A stretch of 64,000 nucleotides of DNA from Marinihelvus fidelis (GTDB taxonomy: Bacteria > Pseudomonadota > Gammaproteobacteria > Xanthomonadales > SZUA-36): assembly GCF_008725655.1 (NCBI RefSeq), contig NZ_VYXP01000003.1, positions 124,001-188,000 of the forward strand, written 5' to 3'. Position 1 is the first letter of the stretch. Every line of letters starts with the position of its first letter. The notes beneath the pieces were generated by a model. The model was given only the letters and a program-made list of their open reading frames with translations, made no database searches and was not told the origin of the DNA. Positions 32,556-42,175 of this stretch are shown in pieces. A program made the position numbers and the translations under genes.

Positions 32556-34514
32556 CTAGCGCCGCCAGCTTAACCAGTTCAGCCCGAAGCCGGGCACCTT
32601 GATGGTGCCCGCCTCGGTGGGCGTCACCCGCCCGCCCAGCAGGTCCTGCATCGGGGCCTGGCCGAAACGCCCGCGCGAACCCAGCGCGGACAGGTCGAAA
32701 TCCTGCGATTCGGCGTCGAAATTGGCCACCACCAGCACGCGGTCATCCAGGTCGCGCCGGTGGCTGCGCCAGAACGCAAACAGGTGCGGGTTGTCGGTGT
32801 CCACCAGTTCACGGTTGTTGTGGTCGGCGAAGGCCCGGGTCGACTGGCGCACCGCGATCAGTTGCTTCAGGCCATCGAAAATGCGCTGCTCCACGCTACC
32901 GTGCTGGACGCGTTTCTCCGCCTTGTCCCAGTCCATCTGCGGCCGGTGAATCCAGCGGCTGTCGCCCTGCTTGGACGTGTCATCCAGGTAGTCGTAGTCA
33001 TTGAGCGTGCCGATCTCGTCACCGTAATAGAGGAGCGGGATACCGCCAAACGCCATGACGATACCGTGCAGCGTGACCACCAGCCGGATGCGCCGCGCGA
33101 TTTCATCGTCGTCGCCGGAAACCATCGCCGCTTCCAGGCCGGCCAGCGATGCCAGCGAGCCGGAAATTCTTGCGTCACCGGTTTTCTCGTTCTCGCCAAA
33201 CGGCCGGCCGCGCGCCGGTGAATCGTCGAAACGGCCGGTGAACCAGTCCACCAGGAAGCGCCGGTGGGTCTTCGGGTCATAGCCGGCACGGGCAATATCT
33301 GCATCGTCGAAACCCAGGCCGATGTCGTCGTGGCAACGCACGTAGTTCAGCCAGGTCGCGCCGTCGAGCTTGGCCGGCAGGCTCTTGATGCCCTGCGACA
33401 GCAGCTTGGCGTTGCGCGTGGCGACCCCGTCCCAGAGCAACGCCATCAGCGTAGCGTTGTAGGCGATTTCGCATTCCTTGGCGATGACCGCGTCCTCGCC
33501 GAAGTACTTGATGATCTCCACCGGCGCGACGATCGCCTCGGCGATAAACAGCACACCGGGCGCGGTGACCTGGCAGCAATCCTTGAACAGCTGTAACAGG
33601 ATGTGCGCCTCGCGCTCATTCTGGCTCTGCGTGCCGATTTTCTTCCACAGGAACGCCACCGCGTCCAGGCGCAGGATATCCGCGCCGCGATTGGCCCAGA
33701 ACAGCAGGATGTCCAGCATCTCGCTGAACACCGCCGGGTTGCGGTAGTTCAGGTCCCACTGGTAGTCGTTGAAGACGGTCATCACCCACTTGCCCATGGC
33801 CTCGTCCCAGGTGAAGTTTCCCGGCGCCGTTTCCGGAAAGACCTCGGGCATGGACTGCTCGTACAGGTCCGGCGTGTCGCGGTCTTCGAACACGTAATAG
33901 TAGTCCTGGTAGACCGGGTCGCCGGCCTGTGCCTTGCGGGCCCACTCGTGCTGGTCGGAGGTGTGGTTGACGACCACATCCAGCGTCAGCAGCATGTCAC
34001 GCTTGCGCATCGAACGCCCCAGCTGGCGTATTTCCTCCAGGGTGCCGGCACGCTCATCCACGTCGCGGAAATCGCTGACCGCGTAGCCACCGTCGCTGGC
34101 GCCCGGCGGGCACTTCAGCACCGGCATCACGTGCACCATGTTGACACCCAGCTCCTGCAGGTACGGCAGGCGGGTCTCGACACCGGACAGGCCATCGGCA
34201 AACGCATTGGCATACAGCGCCATGCCCACCCAGCGCTGGTCCAGGAACCAGTCACTGCGGGCCTCGCGCTCGATATCCAGCCGTTTCAGGCTCTTGCGTC
34301 GCTCCACGTAGTTGCGCGCCATGACCTCCACCAGCCGCACCATCTGCGCCTCGAAGTCCTCGCGGTGGCCGTAGAGCAGCTTGTAGAGGGAATGTATGGC
34401 GTAAAAGTTGGCGCCCAGCCGGGTATAGAAATAGCGCAGGTCGCGCTTGCGGATTTCCGGGTTCAGCTGGTCCAGGATCCGGTTCAGCAGCGAATGGGAA
34501 ACCTGTTCATACAT
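32556..34514 (-). CDS. ams: Amylosucrase (GH13), last gene of the sucrose operon
   Basis: A 652-residue GH13 enzyme of the amylosucrase subfamily. The helical N-terminal domain (about 1-90) and the barrel are present with the catalytic triad: nucleophile in ILRLDAVAF (about 282), acid/base in FIAEAIV (about 323) and stabiliser in RCHDDIGLG (about 396), close to D286, E328 and D393 of the Neisseria enzyme. Amylosucrase uses sucrose to extend an alpha-1,4-glucan and releases fructose; it could drain stored sucrose into glycogen. It overlaps the fructokinase gene by 8 nt; released fructose can be phosphorylated by that kinase. A sucrose hydrolase role is possible. Confidence 0.9.
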   Translation of the reverse strand: MYEQVSHSLLNRILDQLNPEIRKRDLRYFYTRLGANFYAIHSLYKLLYGHREDFEAQMVRLVEVMARNYVERRKSLKRLDIEREARSDWFLDQRWVGMALYANAFADGLSGVETRLPYLQELGVNMVHVMPVLKCPPGASDGGYAVSDFRDVDERAGTLEEIRQLGRSMRKRDMLLTLDVVVNHTSDQHEWARKAQAGDPVYQDYYYVFEDRDTPDLYEQSMPEVFPETAPGNFTWDEAMGKWVMTVFNDYQWDLNYRNPAVFSEMLDILLFWANRGADILRLDAVAFLWKKIGTQSQNEREAHILLQLFKDCCQVTAPGVLFIAEAIVAPVEIIKYFGEDAVIAKECEIAYNATLMALLWDGVATRNAKLLSQGIKSLPAKLDGATWLNYVRCHDDIGLGFDDADIARAGYDPKTHRRFLVDWFTGRFDDSPARGRPFGENEKTGDARISGSLASLAGLEAAMVSGDDDEIARRIRLVVTLHGIVMAFGGIPLLYYGDEIGTLNDYDYLDDTSKQGDSRWIHRPQMDWDKAEKRVQHGSVEQRIFDGLKQLIAVRQSTRAFADHNNRELVDTDNPHLFAFWRSHRRDLDDRVLVVANFDAESQDFDLSALGSRGRFGQAPMQDLLGGRVTPTEAGTIKVPGFGLNWLSWRR

Positions 34515-35409
34515 GCCGTTCGTGCTCCTGCTGGAGATTCCAGTCAGACAGGAAGGGTGAATAGAAATCGGCGGATTCGGGTGTGGCTCCGCGAAGGGTA
34601 CAAACCGCTCCTGCGAAAGCGAGCGCGCGTTCGAGCGCCGTGCTCACCACCCATTGTCGTTGCAGCCCAAGCAGGAATACGGCCGAAAATGCGTCACCGG
34701 CGCCCACGGTATCGACCACGTCCACCACCGGTGGCGGGCCCGAAACGGTCACACGGCCACCCGCCTCCACGGTCAGGGCACCCCTGTCGCCACAGGTGAC
34801 CAGGAGCCCCTGGAGTTGATGATGCGCCGCGAATGCCGCCGCGCGCTCCGCCAGTGGCGAGTCCCCGGCGCCGCTCAGTTCTGCAAGTTCATGCTCGTTG
34901 AGCTTGGCCCAGCGCGCGTGGGCCAGCATGTCCAGCACGCCGTCGCGGCTCCACCAGGGATCGCGCAGATTGACGTCCACGAATACAGGCGCCCCCGGTT
35001 GGGCCCGTAGCCGCTCCAGGGTCGAGCGGGAAGCCTCGGAGCGCAGCGCCAGGCTGCCGTGGTAGAGCCAGCCGTCCGCCGCCGCATCACCAGGCACGGA
35101 GATGGCGTCCCAGGCCACGGGCCTGACGATGGTGTACTGCGGCTCGCCGTTGTCGAAACGGATGTCCACGCTGCCGGTGGGCAGGTCGTCATCGAGACCG
35201 ATACCCGATCGGTGCATGCCGGCGCCGCGCATCGCTTCCAGAACGTCCTCGCCGGCCCGGTCGCGACCGATGCGACTGACCATCAGCGGTGACAGGCCAA
35301 AGGCCTGCAGGTGCCAGGCCACGTTGAACGGCGCGCCGCCCAGCACTGACCTGCCGTCCGGAAAGCGGTCGAACAGCACCTCGCCGAACACCATGGGGCG
35401 CCGGTTCAT
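34507..35409 (-). CDS. Fructokinase (PfkB family) of the sucrose operon
   Basis: A 300-residue PfkB sugar kinase. It starts VFGEVLFDRFPDG and has GGAPFNVAWHLQAFG and the catalytic DTVGAGDAF; GEVLFD-x-F is typical of bacterial fructokinases. Its place between sucrose-phosphatase and amylosucrase, overlapping both (4 and 8 nt), makes fructose the expected substrate: it would return fructose released from sucrose to fructose-6-phosphate, the acceptor for sucrose-phosphate synthase. Confidence 0.87.
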   Translation of the reverse strand: MNRRPMVFGEVLFDRFPDGRSVLGGAPFNVAWHLQAFGLSPLMVSRIGRDRAGEDVLEAMRGAGMHRSGIGLDDDLPTGSVDIRFDNGEPQYTIVRPVAWDAISVPGDAAADGWLYHGSLALRSEASRSTLERLRAQPGAPVFVDVNLRDPWWSRDGVLDMLAHARWAKLNEHELAELSGAGDSPLAERAAAFAAHHQLQGLLVTCGDRGALTVEAGGRVTVSGPPPVVDVVDTVGAGDAFSAVFLLGLQRQWVVSTALERALAFAGAVCTLRGATPESADFYSPFLSDWNLQQEHERHV

Positions 35410-36266
35410 GAAGCGCCTGCCCGGTCCGGCGCCAACCAGCCCCTTGCCACGGGGTGGAAGTGACAGATGCCTTCGAGCATGCCGGCGGCATAGCAGCCGT
35501 TCATGCCCATAAAGCCCCCCATGGCAATATACAGCCGCTCGCCGTGGCCCGCGGCGGCCGATGCCTCACGCGCCTGGGTCATGATCTCCGGCGCCGCGTT
35601 GGCCACCAGCACCGCCGGGATTTCGCTGACCAGCACCTCCATGTCATTGCCACTGTCACCGCAGAACACGGTGTCGTCCAGCGCCAGTGACTGTTCGTTC
35701 ATCAGGGCCCGGATGGCGTGGTACTTCGACGCCGAGGCCGGCAGGACATCGACCAGGCCCAACTGGCGGATCTCGTCCACGCTCCAGACCACGCGGGCTC
35801 GCACCCCCCGCTCGTCGAGCCGGCGGCGGACCTGCTCGACCCGGTCACCCGGCTCCAGCGGCGCGTAGTAACTGAGCTTGTGCGCGGCCTGGCGGTCCGG
35901 TTCCTGTCGCCGCAGGCCATCGACGTCGGCCAGCCACTGGTGCAGGTCATCGCCACCGTGGCCGTTCCAGTCACCGCTGATGGCGCTGGACCAGGCCGTG
36001 TGATCACGCCATGTCCCGTCTTCACCGGCCTCGATCAGCGTGGTGCCGACATCGGCGATGATGAAATCCGGCGGCGGCAGATCAAATTCCGCGATGGCCT
36101 CGTGCACACGATCCGGGTCGCGGCCGCTGACATAGGCCAGCCGGACCGCGGCGTGACCCGCCAGCCGCGCAAACAGTTCACGCGCGCCCGGTGACTCGGG
36201 CTGTGGACCGTTGGGTATCAGGGTGCGGTCGAGGTCGGTACAGACCAGCAACTGGCAGGCGCTCAT
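35406..36266 (-). CDS. spp: Sucrose-phosphate phosphatase (HAD family)
   Basis: A 286-residue HAD hydrolase with a type-II cap. Motif I is TDLDRTLIP (nucleophile D11, acid/base D13), motif II is in YVSGRD, and FCGDSGNDMEV carries the Mg2+-binding Asp pair. Length and motifs fit sucrose-6F-phosphate phosphohydrolases, which release free sucrose from sucrose-6-phosphate. Start and stop overlap the synthase and fructokinase genes by 4 nt each. Confidence 0.88.
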   Translation of the reverse strand: MSACQLLVCTDLDRTLIPNGPQPESPGARELFARLAGHAAVRLAYVSGRDPDRVHEAIAEFDLPPPDFIIADVGTTLIEAGEDGTWRDHTAWSSAISGDWNGHGGDDLHQWLADVDGLRRQEPDRQAAHKLSYYAPLEPGDRVEQVRRRLDERGVRARVVWSVDEIRQLGLVDVLPASASKYHAIRALMNEQSLALDDTVFCGDSGNDMEVLVSEIPAVLVANAAPEIMTQAREASAAAGHGERLYIAMGGFMGMNGCYAAGMLEGICHFHPVARGWLAPDRAGAS

Positions 36267-38404
36267 GAGCCCCCCGCCTTCTGGCGGTCCAGGAAGCCGT
36301 AATGCTCGACGGCCTCGAGCACGCCGCGGGCGTGAGGCCGGCGGGCGAAGTAGACGCGGTCGACATCGACCAGCGCGGACAGTTCTTCGTCGTGACGATT
36401 GGCGACGACCACCGCCAGGGTGTTGCCACGCATCAAGTCCTCGTCGGCGCCCGAGCCACCGGCCACCAGGATCTGTTCCAGCGGGATACCCAGGCGCAGC
36501 GCGACATAACGCAGCGCCAGGCCCTTGGACGCGCGCGACGGGACCACGTCAATGTACTGCCCGAACGAACAGAACAGGTTGGCCGTGAGCTCTTCGCGTT
36601 GCAGCAACTCGACCATTTCATCCACCGTCGTGCCCTCGTCGGGGTCGTAGTACCAGGAAATCTTGAAGCGGCTCTGCGCCACGCGAGGCTGCAACTTCAT
36701 GCCCGGCAGGTCGGACAGTGCCCGCAGGATGCGCGCGCGGTTCCAGTGGTGGTCGATGTGGTCGGCCCAGTGCTCGTCTTCCGACAGGTAGGGGCCGTAA
36801 TGAATCTGGGTACCCAGGCTGCTGATCAGGATATCGGGCGCGGGCAGGCCGTAACGGTTCATCGCCGACATGGCCGAATCGATCCGTCGCCCGGTCGCGA
36901 TACCAAACGACATGCGCTTGCGATGGTCGCGAACCAGCGCGGCAAACTCCGGCAAGGCCTCCGGGTCGCCCAGCAGGCTCTGGTCCAGGTCGGTGAACAG
37001 CGCCCGGTCGCGGTAGCGCCCGGCCATCGGCGACGGCCATTCCCCGGCTGTCTGGCGGTGCTCACCACTAAGCTGGGCAAGCTGTTCCAGGTAGGCATCG
37101 GCATGGGCCTGCCAGGTGTAGTGCTCACGCACGCCGGCCAGGCCGTTCGTTGACGCACTGTCCCAGGCGCGATCGCTTTCCAGTAGTTCGAGAATGGCCG
37201 TTGCCATGGCATCCCGATCCAGCGGGTCCACCAGCGCACCGTTGTCGCAGTTGGCGATGATGTCGACCGGCCCGCCATTCTGGGTGGCCACGACCGGCAG
37301 GCCGGTGGCCGCAGCTTCGAGCAGCGTCAGACCGAAGGGCTCCGTCAGCGCCGGGTTAACGAACACACCGCGGGACGCTGACGCCAGGCGGTAGATCTCC
37401 GGCACCTGCTCTGGGCGGTGATGCTTGGGCAGCGCCACGTGGCCATACAGGTCGTAGCGGTCCACCGTCAGCAGCAACTCCGTCAGCACCGACTGGGCGC
37501 CGGCGCCCAGCTCACCGATGTCGTCCCGGTTGCCGGCGACGATGACCAGGTTGGCGGCCTCTCGCAGCGCCTGGCTTTCGCCGAAGGCCTCGAGCAACGT
37601 GACAATGTTCTTGCGCTCATCCGGTCGCGACAGGGCCAGGACCACGGGCTTGTCGGTGCCTTTCAGGAACGGTGACAGTGCGTCGGCAAAGGCAAACGAC
37701 TCGTCCGGCTCTGGCGGATAAAACTGCTTCAGGTCCGTACCGGGCGGGATAACCGCCATGCGGTTGGGGTCGTAGAAGTTGTACAGCCGGTACTGCTCGT
37801 CGATCTCGTTGTGGGTGCTGGTAATGACCAGGTCGGCGTTGGCCAGCACCTCCTCCTCGGCGTGGATGCGCCGGCTGATGTTGTAGGTGTCCTCGATCGC
37901 CTCGGCGGACAGGCCCTTGGCCAGCAGTCGCTTGCGCTTGTCGCGCCCCAGCGAATGGCCCGTCTGCACCAGCGGCACGCCCAACAGGTGGGCCAGCCGC
38001 ACCCCCACGTAACCGGCGTCGGCGTAGTGACCGTGAATCGCGTCCGGGCGCGCCGGCTGCGCGTTGATCCACTCGACCAGGTTGTCGGTGAACGCGTCAA
38101 GGTGGTCCCAGAGGACTTCCTTGGGCAGGTATTCATCGGGCCCGGCATCGATACGGACGATACGCGCGCCTTCACTCAGGGTCTCGACCGGCGCGGCGTA
38201 GTCATCGCTGACCGCCGGGTCGACGACCCGGCGTGTGACCAGGTCCACCTGGCCCACACGTTCGTCTTCAGCCAGCGCCCGCGCCAGGTCGACCACGTAC
38301 TTGGTCTGCCCGCCGGTATCCGCGTCGCGGCCCAGTTCCAGGTCATGGCCACGGATCAGGCCGTGGACACTGATCATGACCAGGTAAAGTGGTTTTTCCG
38401 TCAT
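36263..38404 (-). CDS. sps: Sucrose-phosphate synthase with C-terminal HAD domain
   Basis: A 713-residue protein. The N-terminal GT-B part (about 1-465) has the sucrose-phosphate synthase opening SVHGLIRGHDLELGRDADTG and the C-terminal GT4 motif (ALTEPFGLTLLEAAATG). The last about 245 residues form a HAD domain that resembles sucrose-phosphatase: ALFTDLDQSLLGD with both aspartates, GIATGRRIDSA and VAGGSGADEDLM. This two-domain form catalyses UDP-glucose plus fructose-6-phosphate to sucrose-6-phosphate; whether the HAD part still removes the phosphate is open, because a separate phosphatase follows. ATG 38404 is preferred; ATG 38413 or 38425 would add 3 or 7 residues. First gene of sps-spp-frk-ams. 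Confidence 0.9.
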   Translation of the reverse strand: MTEKPLYLVMISVHGLIRGHDLELGRDADTGGQTKYVVDLARALAEDERVGQVDLVTRRVVDPAVSDDYAAPVETLSEGARIVRIDAGPDEYLPKEVLWDHLDAFTDNLVEWINAQPARPDAIHGHYADAGYVGVRLAHLLGVPLVQTGHSLGRDKRKRLLAKGLSAEAIEDTYNISRRIHAEEEVLANADLVITSTHNEIDEQYRLYNFYDPNRMAVIPPGTDLKQFYPPEPDESFAFADALSPFLKGTDKPVVLALSRPDERKNIVTLLEAFGESQALREAANLVIVAGNRDDIGELGAGAQSVLTELLLTVDRYDLYGHVALPKHHRPEQVPEIYRLASASRGVFVNPALTEPFGLTLLEAAATGLPVVATQNGGPVDIIANCDNGALVDPLDRDAMATAILELLESDRAWDSASTNGLAGVREHYTWQAHADAYLEQLAQLSGEHRQTAGEWPSPMAGRYRDRALFTDLDQSLLGDPEALPEFAALVRDHRKRMSFGIATGRRIDSAMSAMNRYGLPAPDILISSLGTQIHYGPYLSEDEHWADHIDHHWNRARILRALSDLPGMKLQPRVAQSRFKISWYYDPDEGTTVDEMVELLQREELTANLFCSFGQYIDVVPSRASKGLALRYVALRLGIPLEQILVAGGSGADEDLMRGNTLAVVVANRHDEELSALVDVDRVYFARRPHARGVLEAVEHYGFLDRQKAGGS

Positions 38405-38461
38405 ATTTTCCATCCCCCGGAACAAACTACTGCACCGGGGAACGGATTAAAAGGTGTAAGG

Positions 38462-39931
38462 TCAGTCGCGGCGCGAATCCGCCACCACCAGGGTTTTCAG
38501 GAACTCGATAATCTGCGCCTGCTGGTGATCATCGAGGGCGAAAAACGCGTCGCGCTCGGCCCGCGCGTCACCGCCGTGAAAGTGGATCGCCTCGGTCATC
38601 AGTGTCAGGTCGCCACGGTGCCCGTACGGACCCGAGTTACCGACATCCCAGAGCTTGCGACTGAGAAACTCGCCGGTCGGCCTCGGTTGTGGCGGCACCG
38701 TGAAGCCCGCCGGGTCGGCGAACCCGTGCAGGAAGCCCTGCGGCACCTGCTCGTTGGCGAAATGGTTCAGCTCGTCGTCATTCAGGTCGTGGCGTTTAAG
38801 GTCGGTGAAGGCCTGGACCTCCACGCTGCCGTCACCGCGCGGACGAACCAGCGGGCTGCGCGACGTCCTGACCAGGTCAAATCGGTAAACGCCATCGACA
38901 TCCTGCGGCCGCAGGTTGCCCGGCGGGTTGTATGGGTTGGGTTCGGTGAACTCGCGCGAGGCCAGCAACAGCGACGGCCGGTGGCAGCGACCACAGCCGA
39001 TCTCGCTGAACAGCGCCTTACCCTGCCTGGCCGCGCGCCGGGCCTGCCCGTTGGCCGGCCATGCCTGGCGCGGCGCCTCCAGCGCGGCCTGGTAGAGCGT
39101 CACCGCGGTGATATCGCCTTCCGTCAGCTCGTTGCTCATCCCGTCGTTGTCGGCATCGCTATCGTGCCCGAACCGCTCGCTCGACTGCATGCCGTGATGG
39201 TGGTTCATCGCGTTGTTACTGAATTCCCGCAGTGACACCACCGCGCCCTTCTGGTGAAACGGCTTCACCACCAGGTCCCAGTCCACGCCATCGATGGCAG
39301 TGGGATCGACGCGGCCATCGGGCAATACCGTGATCGCGCCGAAGTCGACACCCTTGGCCCGCAGCGGCACAGTCACGGGCGCACCGGTCTCGCGCGCTCT
39401 AACGGTCGCGGCCTCGCGGATCGCGATCAACTCGGCGCTCATCTCCCGGGCCAGCATCTCGATCGCACCGGCACCAAACATACCCAACGTGTTGCGTTCG
39501 TTGCTGAACGCGCCATCGATCGACCGGGTAACCGGGTCCAGCACCTGGGCCAGCACGAACACGTTGGCGACGAAGTCGCCAGCGCCGCCGGAACGCGGCT
39601 GCGCGTGGCAGCCCACGCAGGCGTTGGCGTCTGGTCCCGAGGTGCGAATGAACGGCGGCTGGCCAGGGCCCCGTGCCGCCCCGCCACCCGTGGATTCCGG
39701 GCGACCCTGGCCGTCGAGGATATTGAAGCGGGCGTCGAAGAGCTGCCGGCCAGCCTCGAACAGCTCGTCGAAGCTGTAATGGCCGGCGTCGATGGCCGCC
39801 TGGTCGTAGTGATGTCCGATGGCCGGCGTTTCGCCGATGGGTACCGTGTGCCCGGCCGGTGATGCCGCGGAAAGGACCGGCACGACCAGCAATACGCTGA
39901 ATGCCAGGCCCCTTGATTTTAAAACTGACAT
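38462..39931 (-). CDS. Periplasmic di-heme cytochrome c peroxidase-like oxidoreductase
   Basis: A 489-residue exported protein with a signal peptide (about 1-26) and two covalent heme motifs, CVGCH (about 121) and CGRCH (about 324). Conserved blocks PPFIRTSGPDANACVGCHAQPR and KLWDVGNSGPYGHRGDLTLMTEAI (partly shown) belong to the di-heme oxidoreductase/cytochrome c peroxidase-like family. It likely transfers electrons in the periplasm, perhaps in a peroxidase or a thiol-oxidoreductase role. ATG 39931 follows GGGGGAG closely. It stands alone between the sucrose operon and the reductase gene; both neighbours share its strand. Confidence 0.8.
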   Translation of the reverse strand: MSVLKSRGLAFSVLLVVPVLSAASPAGHTVPIGETPAIGHHYDQAAIDAGHYSFDELFEAGRQLFDARFNILDGQGRPESTGGGAARGPGQPPFIRTSGPDANACVGCHAQPRSGGAGDFVANVFVLAQVLDPVTRSIDGAFSNERNTLGMFGAGAIEMLAREMSAELIAIREAATVRARETGAPVTVPLRAKGVDFGAITVLPDGRVDPTAIDGVDWDLVVKPFHQKGAVVSLREFSNNAMNHHHGMQSSERFGHDSDADNDGMSNELTEGDITAVTLYQAALEAPRQAWPANGQARRAARQGKALFSEIGCGRCHRPSLLLASREFTEPNPYNPPGNLRPQDVDGVYRFDLVRTSRSPLVRPRGDGSVEVQAFTDLKRHDLNDDELNHFANEQVPQGFLHGFADPAGFTVPPQPRPTGEFLSRKLWDVGNSGPYGHRGDLTLMTEAIHFHGGDARAERDAFFALDDHQQAQIIEFLKTLVVADSRRD

Positions 39932-40072
39932 GACTCCCCCTGATCCTGCTGCGGGCCGGTGCATTCCGACCCGATTGGGAGTCTATCGACGACAACACCG
40001 GCCTGGCTGTGGCCAAACGCGGTGTCCTGCCGCCGGATTTTTACCCGGCGGCGTGTAAGCAATGCGCCCGGC

Positions 40073-41506
40073 TCAGTTGCCCGGCGCGGTGGCCAGGTCC
40101 TCGCCGCGGCATGCCCCGGTCAGGCGCAGTTTGCAGGCCAGGTCGCGCAGCGCAGTCCGCAGGCCTTCCTCGATCACCGGGTGATAGAACGGCATCTGCA
40201 GGGCCTGGGTCACGGTCAGGCGCTGCTGGATCGACCAGGCCAGCAGGTGCGCCAGGTGCTCGGCACGCGGCCCCAGCATCTCGGCGCCCACCAGCGTGCA
40301 GGTCTCGCGATCCGCGTATACGCGTAGCAGGCCCTGGTTGATGCCCATGACACGCGAGCGCCCCTGGTTGGCGAAAGACACCTCGCCGACGGCGAAACTG
40401 TCGGGCTCGAGCTGCGACCACGCCTTGCCGACCATGGCCATGTTCGGCTCTGTAAACGCCACGGCGATGGCGGTGCGGCGGACATGCGCCGTCACGTCTG
40501 GAAAGCGTGCGGCATTGGCGCCCGCGATGCGGCCCTCGTCCGACGCTTCGTGCAGCAAAGGCCGGTGCCCGCTGACATCGCCGGCGAAGAAGATCGGCGC
40601 GTCGCCCGCCTGCGCGGTGCGCGGGTCCCACGAGGGAAAGCCGCGCTGGTCCAGCGCCAGGCCGGTGTTTTCCAGCCCCAGGCCGGCGTAGTTCGCCCGA
40701 CGGCCCGCGGCCACCAGCACCTTCTCATAGATTCGCTCGTGTTCAACCCCGGCAGAATCACGCCAGTGCAGCCGCACGCCGCCATCCACCGGCTCCGCGG
40801 CCAGCATTTCCGTACCGACGGCCAGTTCCAGCTCTTCGCCAAGCACGTCCCGGGTCACGCGCCGGACTTCCGGGTCGGTGAACGGGCCAATGTCTTCGAA
40901 CGGGCTGAAGAACGTCACCTGCGTACCCAGGCGTTGCATGGCCTGGCCCAGCTCCAGGCCGATGATGCCGGTACCCACCACGGCCAGGGATTGCGGTAGC
41001 GATTCGAGCTCAAAAATGTCGTCGTTGACCAGCACGTGGTCACGAATGGCGTCGTAGGGCGGTGGTACAAAGGGCGCACTGCCCGCCGCCACGACCACCG
41101 CGCCGGCACGCACTTCAACCTGGTCGTCAACGCGCAGCGTGGTCGGCCCCGTGAACACGGCATGACCCATCAGGCGTTGTTCGGCGGGAATCTCCTCGGT
41201 GTCGGACACCACGAAGCCGACGAACCGGTCACGTTCGGCACGGACGCGCTCAAACACGCGCCCGGCATCGACCTGCCAGCCATCGACTTCGATTCCAAAC
41301 TGGCCCGCTCCGGCCACGTGGTGGGCCGCGTCGGCAGCCGCGATCAGCAGCTTGGACGGCATGCAACCCACCCGTGCGCAGGTCGTTCCGTAGGCACCTG
41401 ACTCGATCATCAGCGGCGTCTTGCCGGCTTTTTCCACTTCGCGGCGGGCGTTCAGCCCCGCGGTACCGGCGCCGATGATGGCGACGTCAACTTCCCGAAT
41501 ATCCAT
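40073..41506 (-). CDS. Dihydrolipoyl dehydrogenase-like flavin disulfide reductase
   Basis: A 477-residue class I pyridine-nucleotide disulfide oxidoreductase. FAD motif VAIIGAGTAGLNA (8-20), redox-active pair C43/C48 in TTCARVGCMPSK, NAD motif VVGTGIIGLELG, second FAD motif FFAGDVSG and the C-terminal dimer His-Glu in FYHPVIEEGLR are all present. Dihydrolipoyl dehydrogenases reoxidise lipoyl groups with NAD+. No 2-oxoacid dehydrogenase genes are nearby and the Ala-Arg inside the Cys loop differs from the common Leu-Asn, so this may be a stand-alone paralogue with another disulfide substrate. A promoter with tandem repeats lies upstream. Confidence 0.85.
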   Translation of the reverse strand: MDIREVDVAIIGAGTAGLNARREVEKAGKTPLMIESGAYGTTCARVGCMPSKLLIAAADAAHHVAGAGQFGIEVDGWQVDAGRVFERVRAERDRFVGFVVSDTEEIPAEQRLMGHAVFTGPTTLRVDDQVEVRAGAVVVAAGSAPFVPPPYDAIRDHVLVNDDIFELESLPQSLAVVGTGIIGLELGQAMQRLGTQVTFFSPFEDIGPFTDPEVRRVTRDVLGEELELAVGTEMLAAEPVDGGVRLHWRDSAGVEHERIYEKVLVAAGRRANYAGLGLENTGLALDQRGFPSWDPRTAQAGDAPIFFAGDVSGHRPLLHEASDEGRIAGANAARFPDVTAHVRRTAIAVAFTEPNMAMVGKAWSQLEPDSFAVGEVSFANQGRSRVMGINQGLLRVYADRETCTLVGAEMLGPRAEHLAHLLAWSIQQRLTVTQALQMPFYHPVIEEGLRTALRDLACKLRLTGACRGEDLATAPGN

Positions 41507-41562
41507 GGCCTGTCCTCGAATTGGGTATAGAGCGAGCCTCTGCGAAAGCTCGATTTCGATGC

Positions 41563-41611
41563 ATATTAACTATCGTTTACGGGGACAGCAATCGAACCTG
41601 TCAATCGAACC
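41563..41611 (-). promoter_or_regulatory. Candidate promoter with 9-bp direct repeats upstream of the disulfide reductase gene
   Basis: On the minus strand TTGCTG (41586-41591) and TAATAT (41563-41568) are 17 bp apart. AATCGAACC occurs twice on the plus strand (41590-41598 and 41603-41611), 13 bp apart, overlapping the -35 and a consensus TTGACA (41599-41604). The repeats may bind a regulator. Confidence 0.42.
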
Positions 41612-41649
41612 GATATGCATCGCCTTGCGTCGCGGACGGCCAGTCCGAT

Positions 41650-42045
41650 TTACTCCCGCTGTTGCTTGTTGCGAACGTCCTTGACCGTGTTGGAGACCAC
41701 CTGGATGTCGAAATCGGGCTGGCCATGATGACGCTTGACCAGGACATCCTCGCCGTCATCCCGTTCTACGTGATAGACATCGCCGGGCAACTGCGCCTGC
41801 ATGGCCTCGACCACGGCGCGGGCCACGTGGTTCTCGCTCAGGCCCTTGTTGACGCTCGTGGTGGTCTCGATGGCCTCGCCCCCTTCGGGCAAGACACGAA
41901 TCACGATTTCGCCATCGGACTCGGCATTGCCGCTGAACTCCAGCCTCCACTTGTTGGACGGCTTGGCGATCGCGCTGGCCGACAGCGCCAGCAACAACAG
42001 CCCGAGGGTCGAAACCAGCAGGGTACGCCTGGTGGGTGTCAACAT
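41650..42045 (-). CDS. Small exported protein of unknown function
   Basis: A 131-residue protein with a clear signal peptide (LLLLALSASAIA-K) and a mature part of about 103 residues: a beta-rich start (KWRLEFSGNAESDGEIVIRV), a helix around ENHVARAVVEAMQAQLP, and an acidic-basic C-terminal part. It looks like a small periplasmic alpha/beta protein. No family recognised. It lies 143 bp upstream of the disulfide reductase gene on the same strand and is divergent from rdgC. Confidence 0.68.
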   Translation of the reverse strand: MLTPTRRTLLVSTLGLLLLALSASAIAKPSNKWRLEFSGNAESDGEIVIRVLPEGGEAIETTTSVNKGLSENHVARAVVEAMQAQLPGDVYHVERDDGEDVLVKRHHGQPDFDIQVVSNTVKDVRNKQQRE

Positions 42046-42175
42046 GATGAACTCCCCGAAATACGGTCAATGCGACACATGCCGCCACCCTTATCTTAGT
42101 CCAGGGCTGGGCGCATGGCGTCCGCTTGCAATAGAATGCCTCCCCTTCCCCACACACCGCAGAACGCCGAGCCCC

